A DNA stretch of 45,672 nucleotides from Candidatus Binatia bacterium (lineage in GTDB: Bacteria > Desulfobacterota > Binatia > HRBIN30). Positions within the stretch are counted from its first letter, which is position 1; every line of letters begins with the position of its first letter. The stretch spans positions 1 through 45,672 of the forward strand of contig JAKLJW010000040.1 in assembly GCA_023150935.1 (NCBI GenBank), in the 5' to 3' direction. A model generated the notes under the pieces. The model was not told the DNA's origin, made no database searches, and saw only the letters and a program-made list of their open reading frames with translations. Below, one piece after another: positions 1 to 9,526 of this stretch. Made by a program: the position numbers and the translations under genes.

Positions 1-101
1 TTCGCCCCGAGTAGGACCCGTTTGTTCAGGGGCCGTATCGCGGGGTCACATCAGACGTGCCTCGATACGCGCCTGAAAAAACGGCACTACTCGGCACGAA
101 C
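1..101. repeat. Dispersed palindromic repeat, copy 1
   Basis: A nested imperfect inverted repeat. The outer arms are TTCGCCCCGAGTAG (1-14) and CTACTCGGCACGAAC (87-101). The inner arms are TTCAGGGGCCGTATCG (25-40) and CCTCGATACGCGCCTGAA (60-77). The same blocks recur at 13767-13808, 35232-35292 and 42189-42285. It resembles REP-type intergenic palindromes. No gene is seen between it and the end of the NnrS gene. Confidence 0.75.
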
Positions 102-170
102 GGTGGCGCACCGCTCCTCGATCATCTGGAAAGTTCTTCGCGCCGTGCGCGCAAACTCGGAAATCGTAAA

Positions 171-1373
171 TCAGCCGGGGCGGCCGTCCGGGCGCGGCGT
201 CACCAGGAGCGGCACGTACGTCACCAGGTAGATCGCGAACGCCCCGGCGAACAACAGCCCCGACAGGATCATCGACGGCAAGTACGCACCCAAACCCAAC
301 AGCGGTCCGAACACCCGTACCACCGCCGCCAGAATCATCAGCCCGAAACCGACCGCGACGATCGGCTCCACCACCAGCAACCGGCCCGTGTGCCCGATCG
401 TAACCCTGGTCATCATCCCCAGCGTCAGTGCCCCGATCGCACCGGCGGTCAGCGCGTGTAGAGCCAAAGTGCCGCCGACCGCAGGCACACCGAGCGCCAA
501 CGCGCGCAAACCGAGACCGACCGCCACCCAGAAGTGCCCCGCATGCAGAATCCAGAGCAGCGGATGACGAAGCGTGTGCCGCGTGCCCCAGCGCCACATG
601 CGACCGACGACCGCAACCGCAGTCAACCCCGCCAGCGGGGCAACCATGCCCTCCGGTCCTCCCACCGTATCCAGAACGAGTACGCCGACCATGCCGCCGA
701 CCGCAGCCCGATCGAACAACGCGATGTTGGCGATGCCCTCGGCCCGCGTCGCGTTGCGCGTGAACATCGGTACGATGCGCCCGGTCATCACGATGATCAT
801 CACCATGTACAGGTCGGCCGCCACCCAGCCGCCCTGTCGAATCCATCCCGGTGCGATGTCCAATGCACCCAGGTGCATGGCGAGATTCGCGACGAATAAC
901 GCCGTAAGCATGGCGACGAACTGGTAATTGCGACGGTTCTCCGTAGCCAGGATCGGCCGGCCGCAGGCGAACGCAAGGGCGGGGAGGAACGCGAGGTCGC
1001 AAAGCGCCGGCACGGGCACGGGCAGGCGGTCCGCCATCAGCATCGCCGCCCGCCCGATCAGCCACAGGAGGGCCAATCCGCCCAGCGGCCACCCCACGAC
1101 GGTCTCCCGTTGTGTCCAGTTGGCAATGGCGGTCAGCAGGAACCCGGCGACCACCGCCAGCGTGAAGCCGAACAGCATTTCGTGCGCGTGCCAGAACGGG
1201 CCGCCTAGGTAACTGCCGGGCGAGAGGTGCCCTTCGAGCACCCCCAGCCACACCGGCATCGCCACGGCCGCCCATCCCGCCGCCAGAATGAAGAACGGAC
1301 GGAAACCCTTTCCGAGGACCACCGGCCACACGTGCCGCCCAACCGGCGGCGCATCCGCAAGCGGGAGAGACAT
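171..1373 (-). CDS. nnrS: NnrS family heme/copper-type membrane protein
   Basis: A 400-residue polytopic membrane protein with about a dozen hydrophobic segments. Near the N terminus it has the family's GKGFRPFF stretch, followed by the WHAHEMLFGF block. Further on come the TGRIVPMFTRNA and ALTLGMMTRVTIGHTGR blocks, whose conserved His, Arg and Met residues are typical of NnrS. The family is linked to protection of cells from nitric oxide and other nitrogen-oxide stress. The gene lies 39 nt downstream of a molybdopterin oxidoreductase on the same strand, so the two are probably co-transcribed. The ATG at 1373 is followed directly by a plausible N terminus and the length matches the family. 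Family assignment is firm; the physiological role here is inferred. Confidence 0.9.
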   Translation of the reverse strand: MSLPLADAPPVGRHVWPVVLGKGFRPFFILAAGWAAVAMPVWLGVLEGHLSPGSYLGGPFWHAHEMLFGFTLAVVAGFLLTAIANWTQRETVVGWPLGGLALLWLIGRAAMLMADRLPVPVPALCDLAFLPALAFACGRPILATENRRNYQFVAMLTALFVANLAMHLGALDIAPGWIRQGGWVAADLYMVMIIVMTGRIVPMFTRNATRAEGIANIALFDRAAVGGMVGVLVLDTVGGPEGMVAPLAGLTAVAVVGRMWRWGTRHTLRHPLLWILHAGHFWVAVGLGLRALALGVPAVGGTLALHALTAGAIGALTLGMMTRVTIGHTGRLLVVEPIVAVGFGLMILAAVVRVFGPLLGLGAYLPSMILSGLLFAGAFAIYLVTYVPLLVTPRPDGRPG

Positions 1374-1412
1374 GCCCGGCTACCTATCGTCGCCTCGGCG
1401 AAACGCACACCT

Positions 1413-3446
1413 TCATGCCACCTTCTCTACATCGACTCGCACATCGTTGAAACATGCCCCGCCACCGATGTCGGACAGATGATCCGGCATCACCGCCGTC
1501 GATGTCGCGCCGTTGCGTGTGCTCGACTGCCAGGCTCCCTTCGGCATCGCCACCACACCGGGACGAACGGCATCGCCGACCCGGGCGGGCAGCTCGATTT
1601 CGCCCAACTCGTTGTAGACCCGGACCATGTCGCCGTCGGCGATGCCGCGGGCGCTCGCGTCGGTCCGATGCATGGTCAACTCGACGGCCGGCCGGGTCAC
1701 CTCGGCAAGGATCGAGTTGATCGACTTGCTCGTCGCCGGACTGATCATGGTCAACGCCCCGGAGGCCGGCGGCGGCTGGAAACCGATCGGCCCCAACTCG
1801 GGCGGGCAGATCTCGATCTTGCCGCTCGCCGTTCTCGGGAAGTCGGTTCCAAACTGCACCAGCGTGGTAGTGTCGGCGAAGTGTACGTGGGCGACGCGCT
1901 CGGCGCGCATGCGCTCGCTATCGACGCCGCCGAGGCGCACGGCCGCACCGCTCAACGCCGCGTCGAGCAACGCCGCCGGGTTGGCGGCGCGTGCCACATC
2001 GTCGAACCCGAAGGCAGCGGCGAGCATGCCGAACAGTTCGTAATTGCTCTTCGCCTCACCCCGCGGAGCGATCGCCGGCTCGGCATACTGGATCGCATAG
2101 TGGCCGTAAGACTTGTGCAGTTCGGCCTGCTCGAGGAACGTCGTCGCCGGCAACAGTATGTCGGCAAAGCGCGCCGTATCGGTGAGGACCTGTTCGTGTA
2201 CGACCGTAAATAGATCCTCCCTGGCAAGGCCTCGCAGGATACGGTTCTGGTCGGGGGTCACGGCGACCGGGTTGGCGTTGTAAACGAACAGCGCCCGGAT
2301 GGGCGGCGTCATGGGCTCCGTCAGCGCCCGGCCGAGCTGGGTCATATTGACCTGCCGTGCCGGCCGCAGCCGCAGGTCGGGTCGCTGGATGGCTTCCTTG
2401 TTGATCGACGCCACGCGCCCGAGGCTCATGGTCATGCCGCCGCCCCGCACGCCGAATTTGCCGGCTACCGCGGGCAGGGCGAGGATGGCGCGCACCGAAT
2501 TGCCGCCGTTGCGGTTGCGCTCGATTCCCCACCCGCAACGGATCACGGCCGGCGACGCCTGCGCGTAGGCATCGATCACCCGGCGGATGTCGCCCGCCGG
2601 CACGTCGCAGACCGCGGCGGCGCGCTCGATCGGCCACTCGCCGGCGGCCGCCGCCAGCGTGTCGAACCCCGCGACGTGGGCCGTGACAAAGGTCGTATCG
2701 ACACGGCCGGTCCGCATCAGCTCGTGAATCATTGCAAGGGCAAGCACCACATCCGTACCGGGCCGCGGTTGCAGGTGGACGTTGGCCCGGCGCGCCAGCG
2801 GTGTGCGGCGCGGATCGATCACCGCGAGAAACGCGCCGGCGCGCTGCGCGTGCTGAATGGGCGGTACCAGATGAATGCTGGTGACGGAGGGGTTCACGCC
2901 CCAGAGCACAATCGCACGCGCCAACCGGTAGTCCTCGGGGGGCACCCCGCCCATGCCGTCGAACATCGCCGAGTACACCGCACCGGTCGGCGCCGCGCAG
3001 AGCGTCTTGAGGAGCTCGGTAGCACCCAGTCGATTGAAGAACTGCGCGTCGACCGCGCCTTCGCCGAAGACGCCGGCCGAACCGCCGTAATGGTACGGCA
3101 GGATGGCCTCCGGGCCGTCGCCGGCAATGATCTCCCGGAAGCGCGCCACGATCGTCGCCACGGCCTCCTCCCAGGAGATACGCTCGAAGCGGCCCTCGCC
3201 TTTCGCGCCAACGCGGCGTTGCGGGTAGAGGACCCGCAGCGGCGAGTACACGCGCTCCGGGTAGCGGCGCACCTTGGCGCAGATGAATCCGTCGGTAAGC
3301 GGATTGAGGCGCGAACCGTCGACGCGCACTACCCGCCCGCCGGCCACGGTCACTGTCAGGCTGCACGTGTCGGGGCAATCGAGGGGGCAAACCGACGGGT
3401 AGGTGCCGTCCCGCCCCGGTGGCTCTACTGCGTTTGTCTGCACCAT
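1413..3446 (-). CDS. Molybdopterin-dependent oxidoreductase with N-terminal 4Fe-4S site
   Basis: A 677-residue enzyme of the DMSO reductase superfamily, which binds a bis-MGD molybdenum or tungsten cofactor. Residues 20-56 hold Cys-x3-Cys-x3-Cys-x27-Cys (VCPLDCPDTC, then FICAK), the usual N-terminal [4Fe-4S] cluster. This is followed by the molybdopterin oxidoreductase core and a C-terminal molydopterin-dinucleotide-binding domain near residue 560 onward. The open frame continues far upstream, but the ATG at 3446 is preceded by AAGGAG at good spacing and leaves a natural start just before the cluster motif. No Tat signal is visible, so a cytoplasmic location is likely. The substrate cannot be told from sequence. 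The neighbour is nnrS downstream. Confidence 0.88.
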   Translation of the reverse strand: MVQTNAVEPPGRDGTYPSVCPLDCPDTCSLTVTVAGGRVVRVDGSRLNPLTDGFICAKVRRYPERVYSPLRVLYPQRRVGAKGEGRFERISWEEAVATIVARFREIIAGDGPEAILPYHYGGSAGVFGEGAVDAQFFNRLGATELLKTLCAAPTGAVYSAMFDGMGGVPPEDYRLARAIVLWGVNPSVTSIHLVPPIQHAQRAGAFLAVIDPRRTPLARRANVHLQPRPGTDVVLALAMIHELMRTGRVDTTFVTAHVAGFDTLAAAAGEWPIERAAAVCDVPAGDIRRVIDAYAQASPAVIRCGWGIERNRNGGNSVRAILALPAVAGKFGVRGGGMTMSLGRVASINKEAIQRPDLRLRPARQVNMTQLGRALTEPMTPPIRALFVYNANPVAVTPDQNRILRGLAREDLFTVVHEQVLTDTARFADILLPATTFLEQAELHKSYGHYAIQYAEPAIAPRGEAKSNYELFGMLAAAFGFDDVARAANPAALLDAALSGAAVRLGGVDSERMRAERVAHVHFADTTTLVQFGTDFPRTASGKIEICPPELGPIGFQPPPASGALTMISPATSKSINSILAEVTRPAVELTMHRTDASARGIADGDMVRVYNELGEIELPARVGDAVRPGVVAMPKGAWQSSTRNGATSTAVMPDHLSDIGGGACFNDVRVDVEKVA

Positions 3447-3644
3447 GGGCTCCTTATTACACACGCCGGGCGAACTTGCCGAACCTGTCGCTTCGACGAT
3501 TGTTGAGGTGACCCGGAGTTCCTTGCCGTCGCCGGTGTCGGTCGAGCTCGCCTCGACCCCGTCCGCAGGCGCGGAGTATGGCTGCGACCGCGCCGGTTGC
3601 GACCTCGCCTTGCGACGGTACCGCCTGCCCCGTATAAGCCGAAC

Positions 3645-4640
3645 ATGCCTCGCCGCTCCGGCCTGTTCGCCGTACTGCTGGCGTTCGCCTTCGCCTGCCG
3701 GTCCGAACCCGCTGCCTCCGGCAACGACGCTGCGGCCGCGGCGCCCTTCAAGGTGGCGTTGCTCAGTCCGGGACCGGTGAGCGACGCGGGCTGGAACGCC
3801 CTTGCCTACGAAGGTCTCCTGCGCATCCGCGATCAACTCGGCGCCGAGGTGGCACAGGTGCAAACCCGCACCCCAGCGGAGTTCGAAGAGGGCTTTCGCG
3901 ACTTTGCGCGGCGCGGCTTTCAGCTCATCTTCGGACACGGGTTCGAGTTCCAGGATGCGGCGGCGGCCGTGGCGGCGGATTTCCCGAAGACGGTGTTCAT
4001 TACCACCTCCGGCAACACGGTGCGGCCGAACGTCGCGCCGCTGCGGTTCATGCTGGAAGAAGCCACCTACCTCGAAGGCATGCTGGCGGCTGGAATGTCG
4101 AGGAGCGGCAAAGCGGGTGCGATTGGCGGCATCGAAATGCCCCCGGTGAAGAGCACGATCATGGCGTTCGAGGCCGGGGCGAGGGCGGTGAAGCCGGACT
4201 TCGCCGTGGCGGTTTCGTACGTCGGGAACTGGGAAGACGTCGGCGCCGCCAAGGAAGCGGCGTTGGCGCTCGTACGACAGGGAGCCGACTTCCTGTTTCA
4301 TAACGCCGATGCGGCGGGGCTGGGAGTATTCCAGGCCGCGCAGAGGGGGCAGGTGCTGGCTTTTGGCGCCAATCGCAATCAGAACGATGTCGCCCCGGAC
4401 GTGATTCTCGCCAGTGCTGCGATCGACATCCCACAGGCGTTTCTGCGCATCGCCCGGGAAGTCAAGGACGGTGGTTTCGAGGCAAAGATCGAACGAATGG
4501 GCATGAAAGAGGGTGTCGTGTCGCTCATCCTCAATCCACAGCTCGAGGGCCGCATCCCGGCGGCCTTGAAGGAGCGCGTGGCGCAGACGCAGGCAGGCAT
4601 TGTGGCCGGTACGGTCAGCGTCCCGAGCGTCGAATTCTGA
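3645..4640 (+). CDS. BMP family ABC transporter substrate-binding lipoprotein
   Basis: A periplasmic binding protein of the BMP/PnrA (Med) family, which usually binds nucleosides or purine-like ligands. The chosen ATG at 3645 gives a short Arg-containing N terminus, a hydrophobic stretch and a lipobox-like AFAC, as expected for a lipid-anchored binding protein. A TTG at 3597 would add 16 residues before the signal peptide and is less likely. The body shows the family blocks VALLSPGPVSDAGWN and AYEGL near the N terminus and the FITTSGN region. It begins an operon with an ATPase (14 nt downstream) and a permease. The family is clear; the ligand is inferred. Confidence 0.88.
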   Translation: MPRRSGLFAVLLAFAFACRSEPAASGNDAAAAAPFKVALLSPGPVSDAGWNALAYEGLLRIRDQLGAEVAQVQTRTPAEFEEGFRDFARRGFQLIFGHGFEFQDAAAAVAADFPKTVFITTSGNTVRPNVAPLRFMLEEATYLEGMLAAGMSRSGKAGAIGGIEMPPVKSTIMAFEAGARAVKPDFAVAVSYVGNWEDVGAAKEAALALVRQGADFLFHNADAAGLGVFQAAQRGQVLAFGANRNQNDVAPDVILASAAIDIPQAFLRIAREVKDGGFEAKIERMGMKEGVVSLILNPQLEGRIPAALKERVAQTQAGIVAGTVSVPSVEF

Positions 4641-4653
4641 AGCGGCCGCGAAG

Positions 4654-6210
4654 ATGACCGAGCCCGACGCGCCACCGCTGGCGGTGCGCGAGGTGTGGAA
4701 ACGCTTCGGCGCCGTCGATGCGCTGGCCGGGGTAAACCTCGCCTTCGCGGCGGGGGAGGTCCATGCCGTCCTCGGAGAAAACGGCGCCGGCAAGTCGACG
4801 TTGATGCGCGTGCTCGCCGGGGCGCTGGCGCCGGACCGGGGGGCTGTCATCCTGAATGGGCGTCCGGTCGCCTTCCGCTCGCCACGCGACGCACGCCAGG
4901 CGGGCATAGGCATGGTCTACCAGCACTTCACGCTCGTAGGAGCATTGACGGTCATCGAGAACCTGGCGCTCAGCCTGCCCGGCCAGACCGGGTGGCGGTT
5001 CGATCGTCGCGCGGCGGCGGAAGAGGCGCAGACCCTGGCGGCGCGCATTGGCCTCGATCTCGGTGCGCCCGAGCGGCGCGTCGACGAGCTGCCCGTCGGT
5101 GCGCGGCAACGCCTCGAGATCATCAAGGCGCTGGCGGGGAATCCGCTCGTGACCATCCTCGATGAACCGACGGCGGTACTGACGCCGCAGGAGGTCCGGC
5201 AGTTGTTCGAGATGCTGCGGCGGCTGCGGGCCGAAGGACGGGTGGTCATTTTCATCACCCACAAACTGCGCGAGGTTAAGGAAATCGCCGATCGGGTCAG
5301 CGTGATGCGACGCGGGCGCGTCGTCGCCACCGCGGCGGCGGCGGACCTCGACGAGCGGGAAATGGCGGAGCTAATGGTCGGTGCGCTCCTGCCGGCGAGC
5401 GCGCCGCGCGCGGAAGTGCCCGCCGGTGCGGCGATCGCGCTGCGGGTCGCCGGGGTGACGACCGAGGCTGCCAACGGCGGCGTGGGCTTGCGCGATGTCT
5501 GCATGGAGGTTCGCGCCGGCGAGATCCTCGGCATCGCCGGGGTGGACGGCAACGGACAGCGCGAGCTGTTCGAGGTGCTCACTGCCGCGCGCGGCCCGAC
5601 GGCCGGCGAGGTGCGTGTCGACGGCCGGCTATTGGCCGGTGACGGGCCGGCGGCCGCGGTGCAGGCGGGAATCGGCGCCATCCCCCCCGATCGCCATCGC
5701 GAGGGTCTGGTGCTGGCGATGTCGGTGGCCGAGAACTACCTGCTGAATGCGGCCTTGTTGAGTCGCTTCTCGCAGCGCGGCTTCCTGCGGCGACAGGAGG
5801 CACGCGGGTTCGCCGCGGACCTGGTCGCGCGCTTCGCCGTGAGCTGTGCCGGTCTGGAGGCCCCGGTGCGATCGTTGTCGGGTGGGAACCAGCAACGAAT
5901 CGTCGTCGGACGCGAGCTGGCGCGGGGGCCCGCGGTGCTGGTGACCGTAAACCCGACGCGTGGGCTCGACGTGGTTGCCACCGCGGCGGTGGCCGACGCG
6001 CTCACGGCCGCAGCGCGGCAGGGATGCGCGGTGGTGCTGATCTCGACCGACATCGACGAAGTCCTCGAGCTGAGCCACCGTGTCCACGTGCTCGCCGGGG
6101 GTCGCTTGAGCGCCGCCCTGGAACCCCCGATCGATGCGGAGAGACTGGGCATGTTGATGGGGGGCGCGGGGGATCGCGGGATTGAGGGACCCGGGGGCGC
6201 GAGGGCTTAA
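4654..6210 (+). CDS. BMP-type ABC transporter ATP-binding protein (two ABC domains)
   Basis: A 518-residue tandem ATPase as in the sugar/nucleoside (RbsA/NupO-like) importers. The first half carries Walker A GENGAGKST and Walker B TILDEPTA. The C-terminal half carries a degenerate Walker A (GVDGNGQRE) and the signature LSGGNQQR, followed by VTVNPTRGLDV. The second half is degenerate in this family as a rule. The ATG at 4654 starts 14 nt after the binding-protein gene. The frame is open further upstream but that part overlaps the preceding gene. It energises import through the permease encoded next. Confidence 0.92.
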   Translation: MTEPDAPPLAVREVWKRFGAVDALAGVNLAFAAGEVHAVLGENGAGKSTLMRVLAGALAPDRGAVILNGRPVAFRSPRDARQAGIGMVYQHFTLVGALTVIENLALSLPGQTGWRFDRRAAAEEAQTLAARIGLDLGAPERRVDELPVGARQRLEIIKALAGNPLVTILDEPTAVLTPQEVRQLFEMLRRLRAEGRVVIFITHKLREVKEIADRVSVMRRGRVVATAAAADLDEREMAELMVGALLPASAPRAEVPAGAAIALRVAGVTTEAANGGVGLRDVCMEVRAGEILGIAGVDGNGQRELFEVLTAARGPTAGEVRVDGRLLAGDGPAAAVQAGIGAIPPDRHREGLVLAMSVAENYLLNAALLSRFSQRGFLRRQEARGFAADLVARFAVSCAGLEAPVRSLSGGNQQRIVVGRELARGPAVLVTVNPTRGLDVVATAAVADALTAAARQGCAVVLISTDIDEVLELSHRVHVLAGGRLSAALEPPIDAERLGMLMGGAGDRGIEGPGGARA

Positions 6211-6226
6211 GGGGATCGGGAGCGGA

Positions 6227-7276
6227 ATGGGTGCGAGGGCTGAACGGGCGGGCGATGGGGTGGGGCGGCGGGCCCGGGCGCTGTTGGCCACGCTGCTGCC
6301 ATCGCTGATGGCCGTGGCGGTTGCGCTCCTGGCGAGCGGCGTGGTGGTCTTGCTCGCCGGCGGCGATCCGGTGGCGGCGTTCGCGGCGTTGATCGGCGGA
6401 GCGTTCGGCAGCCTCGACAGCCTGTCGGAAGTCCTGGTGAAGGCGTGTCCTCTGCTGCTTACGGGTCTCGCCGTTACCGTCGCCTTTCAGGCCGGGGTCT
6501 GGAACATCGGGGCCGAGGGGCAGTTGCTGATCGGTGCGCTGGCGATGGCGGCGCTCGGGGCGCGACTGGGCGGGGTGCCGGCCGCGGCGGGGCTGCCGAT
6601 GGCGTTACTCGGGGCCGGGGCGGCCGGGGCGCTGTGGGCGGGGCTGGCCGGACTGCTCCGCCTGCGGCGCAACGTCAACGAGGTGATCAGCACCATCATG
6701 TTGAATTTCATCGCGCTCTTTCTGGTCAGTTACCTGGTCCAGGGTCCACTGATGGAGGCCGGCGGCCGATATCCGCAAACCGACGCGGTTGTCGACTCGC
6801 TGTGGATGCCGCGGTTTGTGCCGCCGTATCGGGTTCATCTCGGGCTGGCGATTGCGGGGCTGCTGGCCGGCGGGGTTTCGGTGCTGCTGTATCGGACGCG
6901 GGCGGGATACGAGATGCGCGCCGCGGGGTTAAACGCCGCCGCGGCGCGTTTGGCGGGCATACCTGTCGAAAGGCGCATCTTGCTGGCGCTGTTGCTGAGC
7001 GGTGCCCTGGCGGCGCTCGCAGGGGCGATCGAGGTCAGTGCTGTGACGCGCCGTCTGTACGAGCGGTTCTCGCCGGGCTGGGGATTTACGGGCATTGCGG
7101 TGGGTTTGCTCGGCCGGCTTTCCCCGGCGGGGGTGGTGGTGGCGGCGTTATTCTTCGGCGCGTTGGATGCCGGTTCGGGGGCCATGCAGCGGGTCGCCGG
7201 CGTATCGTCGGTGCTCGTGTCGGTGATTCAGGGCGCCGTGATCTTCTTCCTGGTGGCGTTCGAACGAAAGCGGTGA
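6227..7276 (+). CDS. BMP-type ABC transporter permease
   Basis: About 349 residues with eight to ten hydrophobic segments, in the BPD_transp_2 family that includes the RbsC/NupP-type permeases. A central hydrophilic patch has NVNEVISTIMLNFIA, the conserved loop that contacts the ATPase in these importers. The ATG at 6227 lies 16 nt after the ATPase stop and is preceded by GGGAGCGG; a start at 6182 would overlap the ATPase gene. Operons of this class usually encode two different permeases. Only this one is present, and the next thing downstream is a tRNA gene on the other strand. Confidence 0.88.
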   Translation: MGARAERAGDGVGRRARALLATLLPSLMAVAVALLASGVVVLLAGGDPVAAFAALIGGAFGSLDSLSEVLVKACPLLLTGLAVTVAFQAGVWNIGAEGQLLIGALAMAALGARLGGVPAAAGLPMALLGAGAAGALWAGLAGLLRLRRNVNEVISTIMLNFIALFLVSYLVQGPLMEAGGRYPQTDAVVDSLWMPRFVPPYRVHLGLAIAGLLAGGVSVLLYRTRAGYEMRAAGLNAAAARLAGIPVERRILLALLLSGALAALAGAIEVSAVTRRLYERFSPGWGFTGIAVGLLGRLSPAGVVVAALFFGALDAGSGAMQRVAGVSSVLVSVIQGAVIFFLVAFERKR

Positions 7277-7385
7277 GTGAGGTGCCCGGAAGGGGCTACG
7301 CGGTGGAGGTGGCCGGCGCCAATGCCAGCGGTCCCGCAAGGACCGGTACCCGTCGGACATCGGCCCTTGCGGGGTGGCAGAAGAA

Positions 7386-7457
<72 letters not shown>

Positions 7458-7901
7458 ATACGCGCGCATGGAGCGGCGTCCCCGACCATTAGAGGAAAGC
7501 CGCCCTGCCTGTCAACGTTACCCCCGCCCCGGCCAAGGACGACATCTTTTTTCCCCGGGGTACCCACTTTTTGTAATGAAGGGGCTGGATTGTTGCCGGA
7601 ACAATGGTAAATAGATGTCAGCAACAGCACTGATCGACGACATTATCAGTTCGCGGCGTACCCCCCCTTCGCCGCGATACAGCCGCCACGCCCCGTTGTC
7701 ACATCAACGGGGCGTGGCCGGCACCCCCTTCAACAAACCTGACCGGCGCAGCATAAGTCCCGAGCCCGAAGTGCGTGGTCCGTGGACTCATCGACGTATC
7801 GTCTGCGTGGACTCGCCTATTGCGTTCTGGTCGGGGCGGCGTGGTATCTGGAAGAGCTCGCTGGCTAAAGGGGGCGCGCAATCGCCGCCCCGGGAGGATG
7901 T
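7458..7901. other. Intergenic region with a strong hairpin at 7685-7718
   Basis: No convincing gene is seen. Positions 7685-7698 and 7705-7718 form a perfect 14-bp inverted repeat (GCCACGCCCCGTTG and its complement) around a 6-nt loop. There is no T-run after it on either strand, so an intrinsic terminator is not proven. It could act as an RNA stability or Rho-assisted stop structure. The last bases before 7902 carry GGGAGG, the ribosome binding site of the next gene. Confidence 0.6.
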
Positions 7902-9374
7902 ATGAGCGTTCGCATTGCCGATCATCCGGTTACCACTGTGCCCGAGGGGGTGGTTTCGGCGCTTGCTGATGTCGTCGGCGCGACGCACGTGGTGACCGAC
8001 GAAGGTGCCCTCGCCGACGCCGGCCGCGACTTCTGGCCCATTACCCTGGTCTGGGTTCACCACGGCGTCCAACCGTCCCGTCCCGCACTGGTCGTGCGGC
8101 CTCGAAACGCCGGTGAAGTCGCCCGTGTCCTCGCCATTGCCAGCGACGCGCGCATCCCCGTCACGCCGTTCGCCGGTCGCTCCGGAGTATGCGGCGGGTC
8201 GCTGCCCATCGCCGGAGGTATCAGCCTCGACCTGCAGGGGCTCGATCGCATCCACGACGTCAACGCGCACGACCTCGTCGTCCACGTCGACGCCGGCGTC
8301 TACGGTCCTGTCCTCGAGAAAGCCCTCGAAGCGCACGGCCTCACCGCCGGCCACTTCCCGCAGTCGTTCGAGATCAGCACCGTCGGCGGCTGGATCGCCT
8401 GCCGTGGCGCCGGTCAGTACTCCAATCGCTACGGCAAGATCGAAGACATGGTCCGCGGGCTTGAAGTTGCCCTGCCGGACGGCTCGCTGCTGCGTACCAA
8501 TCCGCAACCCGCGGCAGCCACCGGTCCCGACCTGCAACGGTTGTTCATCGGTGCCGAAGGCACCCTCGGCGTCATCACCTCCGCCTGGCTCCAGCTCTGG
8601 CCTCGCCCCGCCCACTCGGCCCGCGCCGCCTACACGTTCTCGTCCTTCGATGACGTGATCGAAGTCCAACGCCTCGTTTTGCGCCGCGAAGCCGCCCCGG
8701 CCGTGCTGCGCGGCTACGATGCCCGCGACGCCGAGCTGCACTTCGCGAAGATCGGTGTGGAGGCCGGGCGCAGCGTGCTCTTCGCGCTCAGCGAAGGGGA
8801 ACGCGATCTGGTCGAGCGGGAGATCGCCATTCTGGACGAGACGGTGCACACCGTCGGCGATCGCGCCCGGTCCGAAGAGTCGGCGCTTGTCGACTACTGG
8901 CTCGATAAACGCAACGACGTCTCCGGTCTCGAAGTCGCCATCCGGCGCGGCCTCGTGGTCGACACCATCGAAGTCGCCGCGCCGTGGTCGAAGCTGACCG
9001 GCGTTTACCGCGCCGTCTCCGCCGCGGTCGCCGGCGTGGGCGGCACCCTCGCGGTCGCCGCCCACGCCTCGCACGCCTACCTGTCCGGCGCCTGTCTCTA
9101 CTTCACCTTCGCCGGTCTGCCCGACGACAACGTCGACGCCAAGGACAACTTCTACAGCGCCTGCTGGGAGGCAGCGATGAAGGCAGTCGTTGCCGCCGGC
9201 GGCACCATAAGCCATCACCACGGCATCGGTTTGAACCGTGCGCGGTTCATGGCGAGCGAAGTGGGCGAAACGGGCATGGCCGTGCTCGCCGCCCTCAAGT
9301 CAGCACTCGATCCGCACGGGATTCTCAACCCGGGCAAGCTCGGGCTCGGTGCCTCCGGATGGCCACGCCGGTAA
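7902..9374 (+). CDS. FAD-linked oxidase, alkyl-DHAP synthase-like
   Basis: A 490-residue flavoenzyme of the FAD_binding_4 / FAD-oxidase C family (VAO/PCMH fold). The FAD-binding half shows PFAGRSGVCGGSLP and the STVGGWIACRGAGQYSNRYG block. The latter closely resembles alkyldihydroxyacetone-phosphate synthase (AGPS) rather than simple lactate or glycolate oxidases. The C-terminal half ends with GGTISHHHGIGLNRARF, the His-rich block conserved in AGPS. If it works as AGPS it would exchange the acyl group of acyl-DHAP for a fatty alcohol, the entry to ether lipids; other substrates are possible. The ATG has a strong GGGAGG site. The next genes on this strand are an NAD(P)-binding reductase and a kinase. 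Confidence 0.8.
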   Translation: MSVRIADHPVTTVPEGVVSALADVVGATHVVTDEGALADAGRDFWPITLVWVHHGVQPSRPALVVRPRNAGEVARVLAIASDARIPVTPFAGRSGVCGGSLPIAGGISLDLQGLDRIHDVNAHDLVVHVDAGVYGPVLEKALEAHGLTAGHFPQSFEISTVGGWIACRGAGQYSNRYGKIEDMVRGLEVALPDGSLLRTNPQPAAATGPDLQRLFIGAEGTLGVITSAWLQLWPRPAHSARAAYTFSSFDDVIEVQRLVLRREAAPAVLRGYDARDAELHFAKIGVEAGRSVLFALSEGERDLVEREIAILDETVHTVGDRARSEESALVDYWLDKRNDVSGLEVAIRRGLVVDTIEVAAPWSKLTGVYRAVSAAVAGVGGTLAVAAHASHAYLSGACLYFTFAGLPDDNVDAKDNFYSACWEAAMKAVVAAGGTISHHHGIGLNRARFMASEVGETGMAVLAALKSALDPHGILNPGKLGLGASGWPRR

Positions 9375-9526
9375 GCCTCGGAGAACTCGTGGAGTTGCGA
9401 CTTCCGACACGTGCGCTCGATGCGACGATCGCCGGCCCGCATGTTGTTTGCTGTCACCGAAATTGATGGGCCGGTGTGCCCGCTCATCCTCACCGGCAAG
9501 ATGCCGATTCGAGAAAGGACCCGGAC

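Noticed and set aside
46..1329. A 427-codon minus-strand frame over the NnrS region
   Set aside because: It is the shadow of nnrS in another frame, rich in Arg/Gly/His without any family likeness.
3447..4913. Upstream extension of the molybdopterin enzyme frame
   Set aside because: It is antisense to the BMP lipoprotein and ATPase genes; the Fe-S motif and AAGGAG site support the start at 3446.
7685..7718. Intrinsic terminator
   Set aside because: The hairpin is perfect, but no T-run follows on either strand, so it is reported only as a hairpin.
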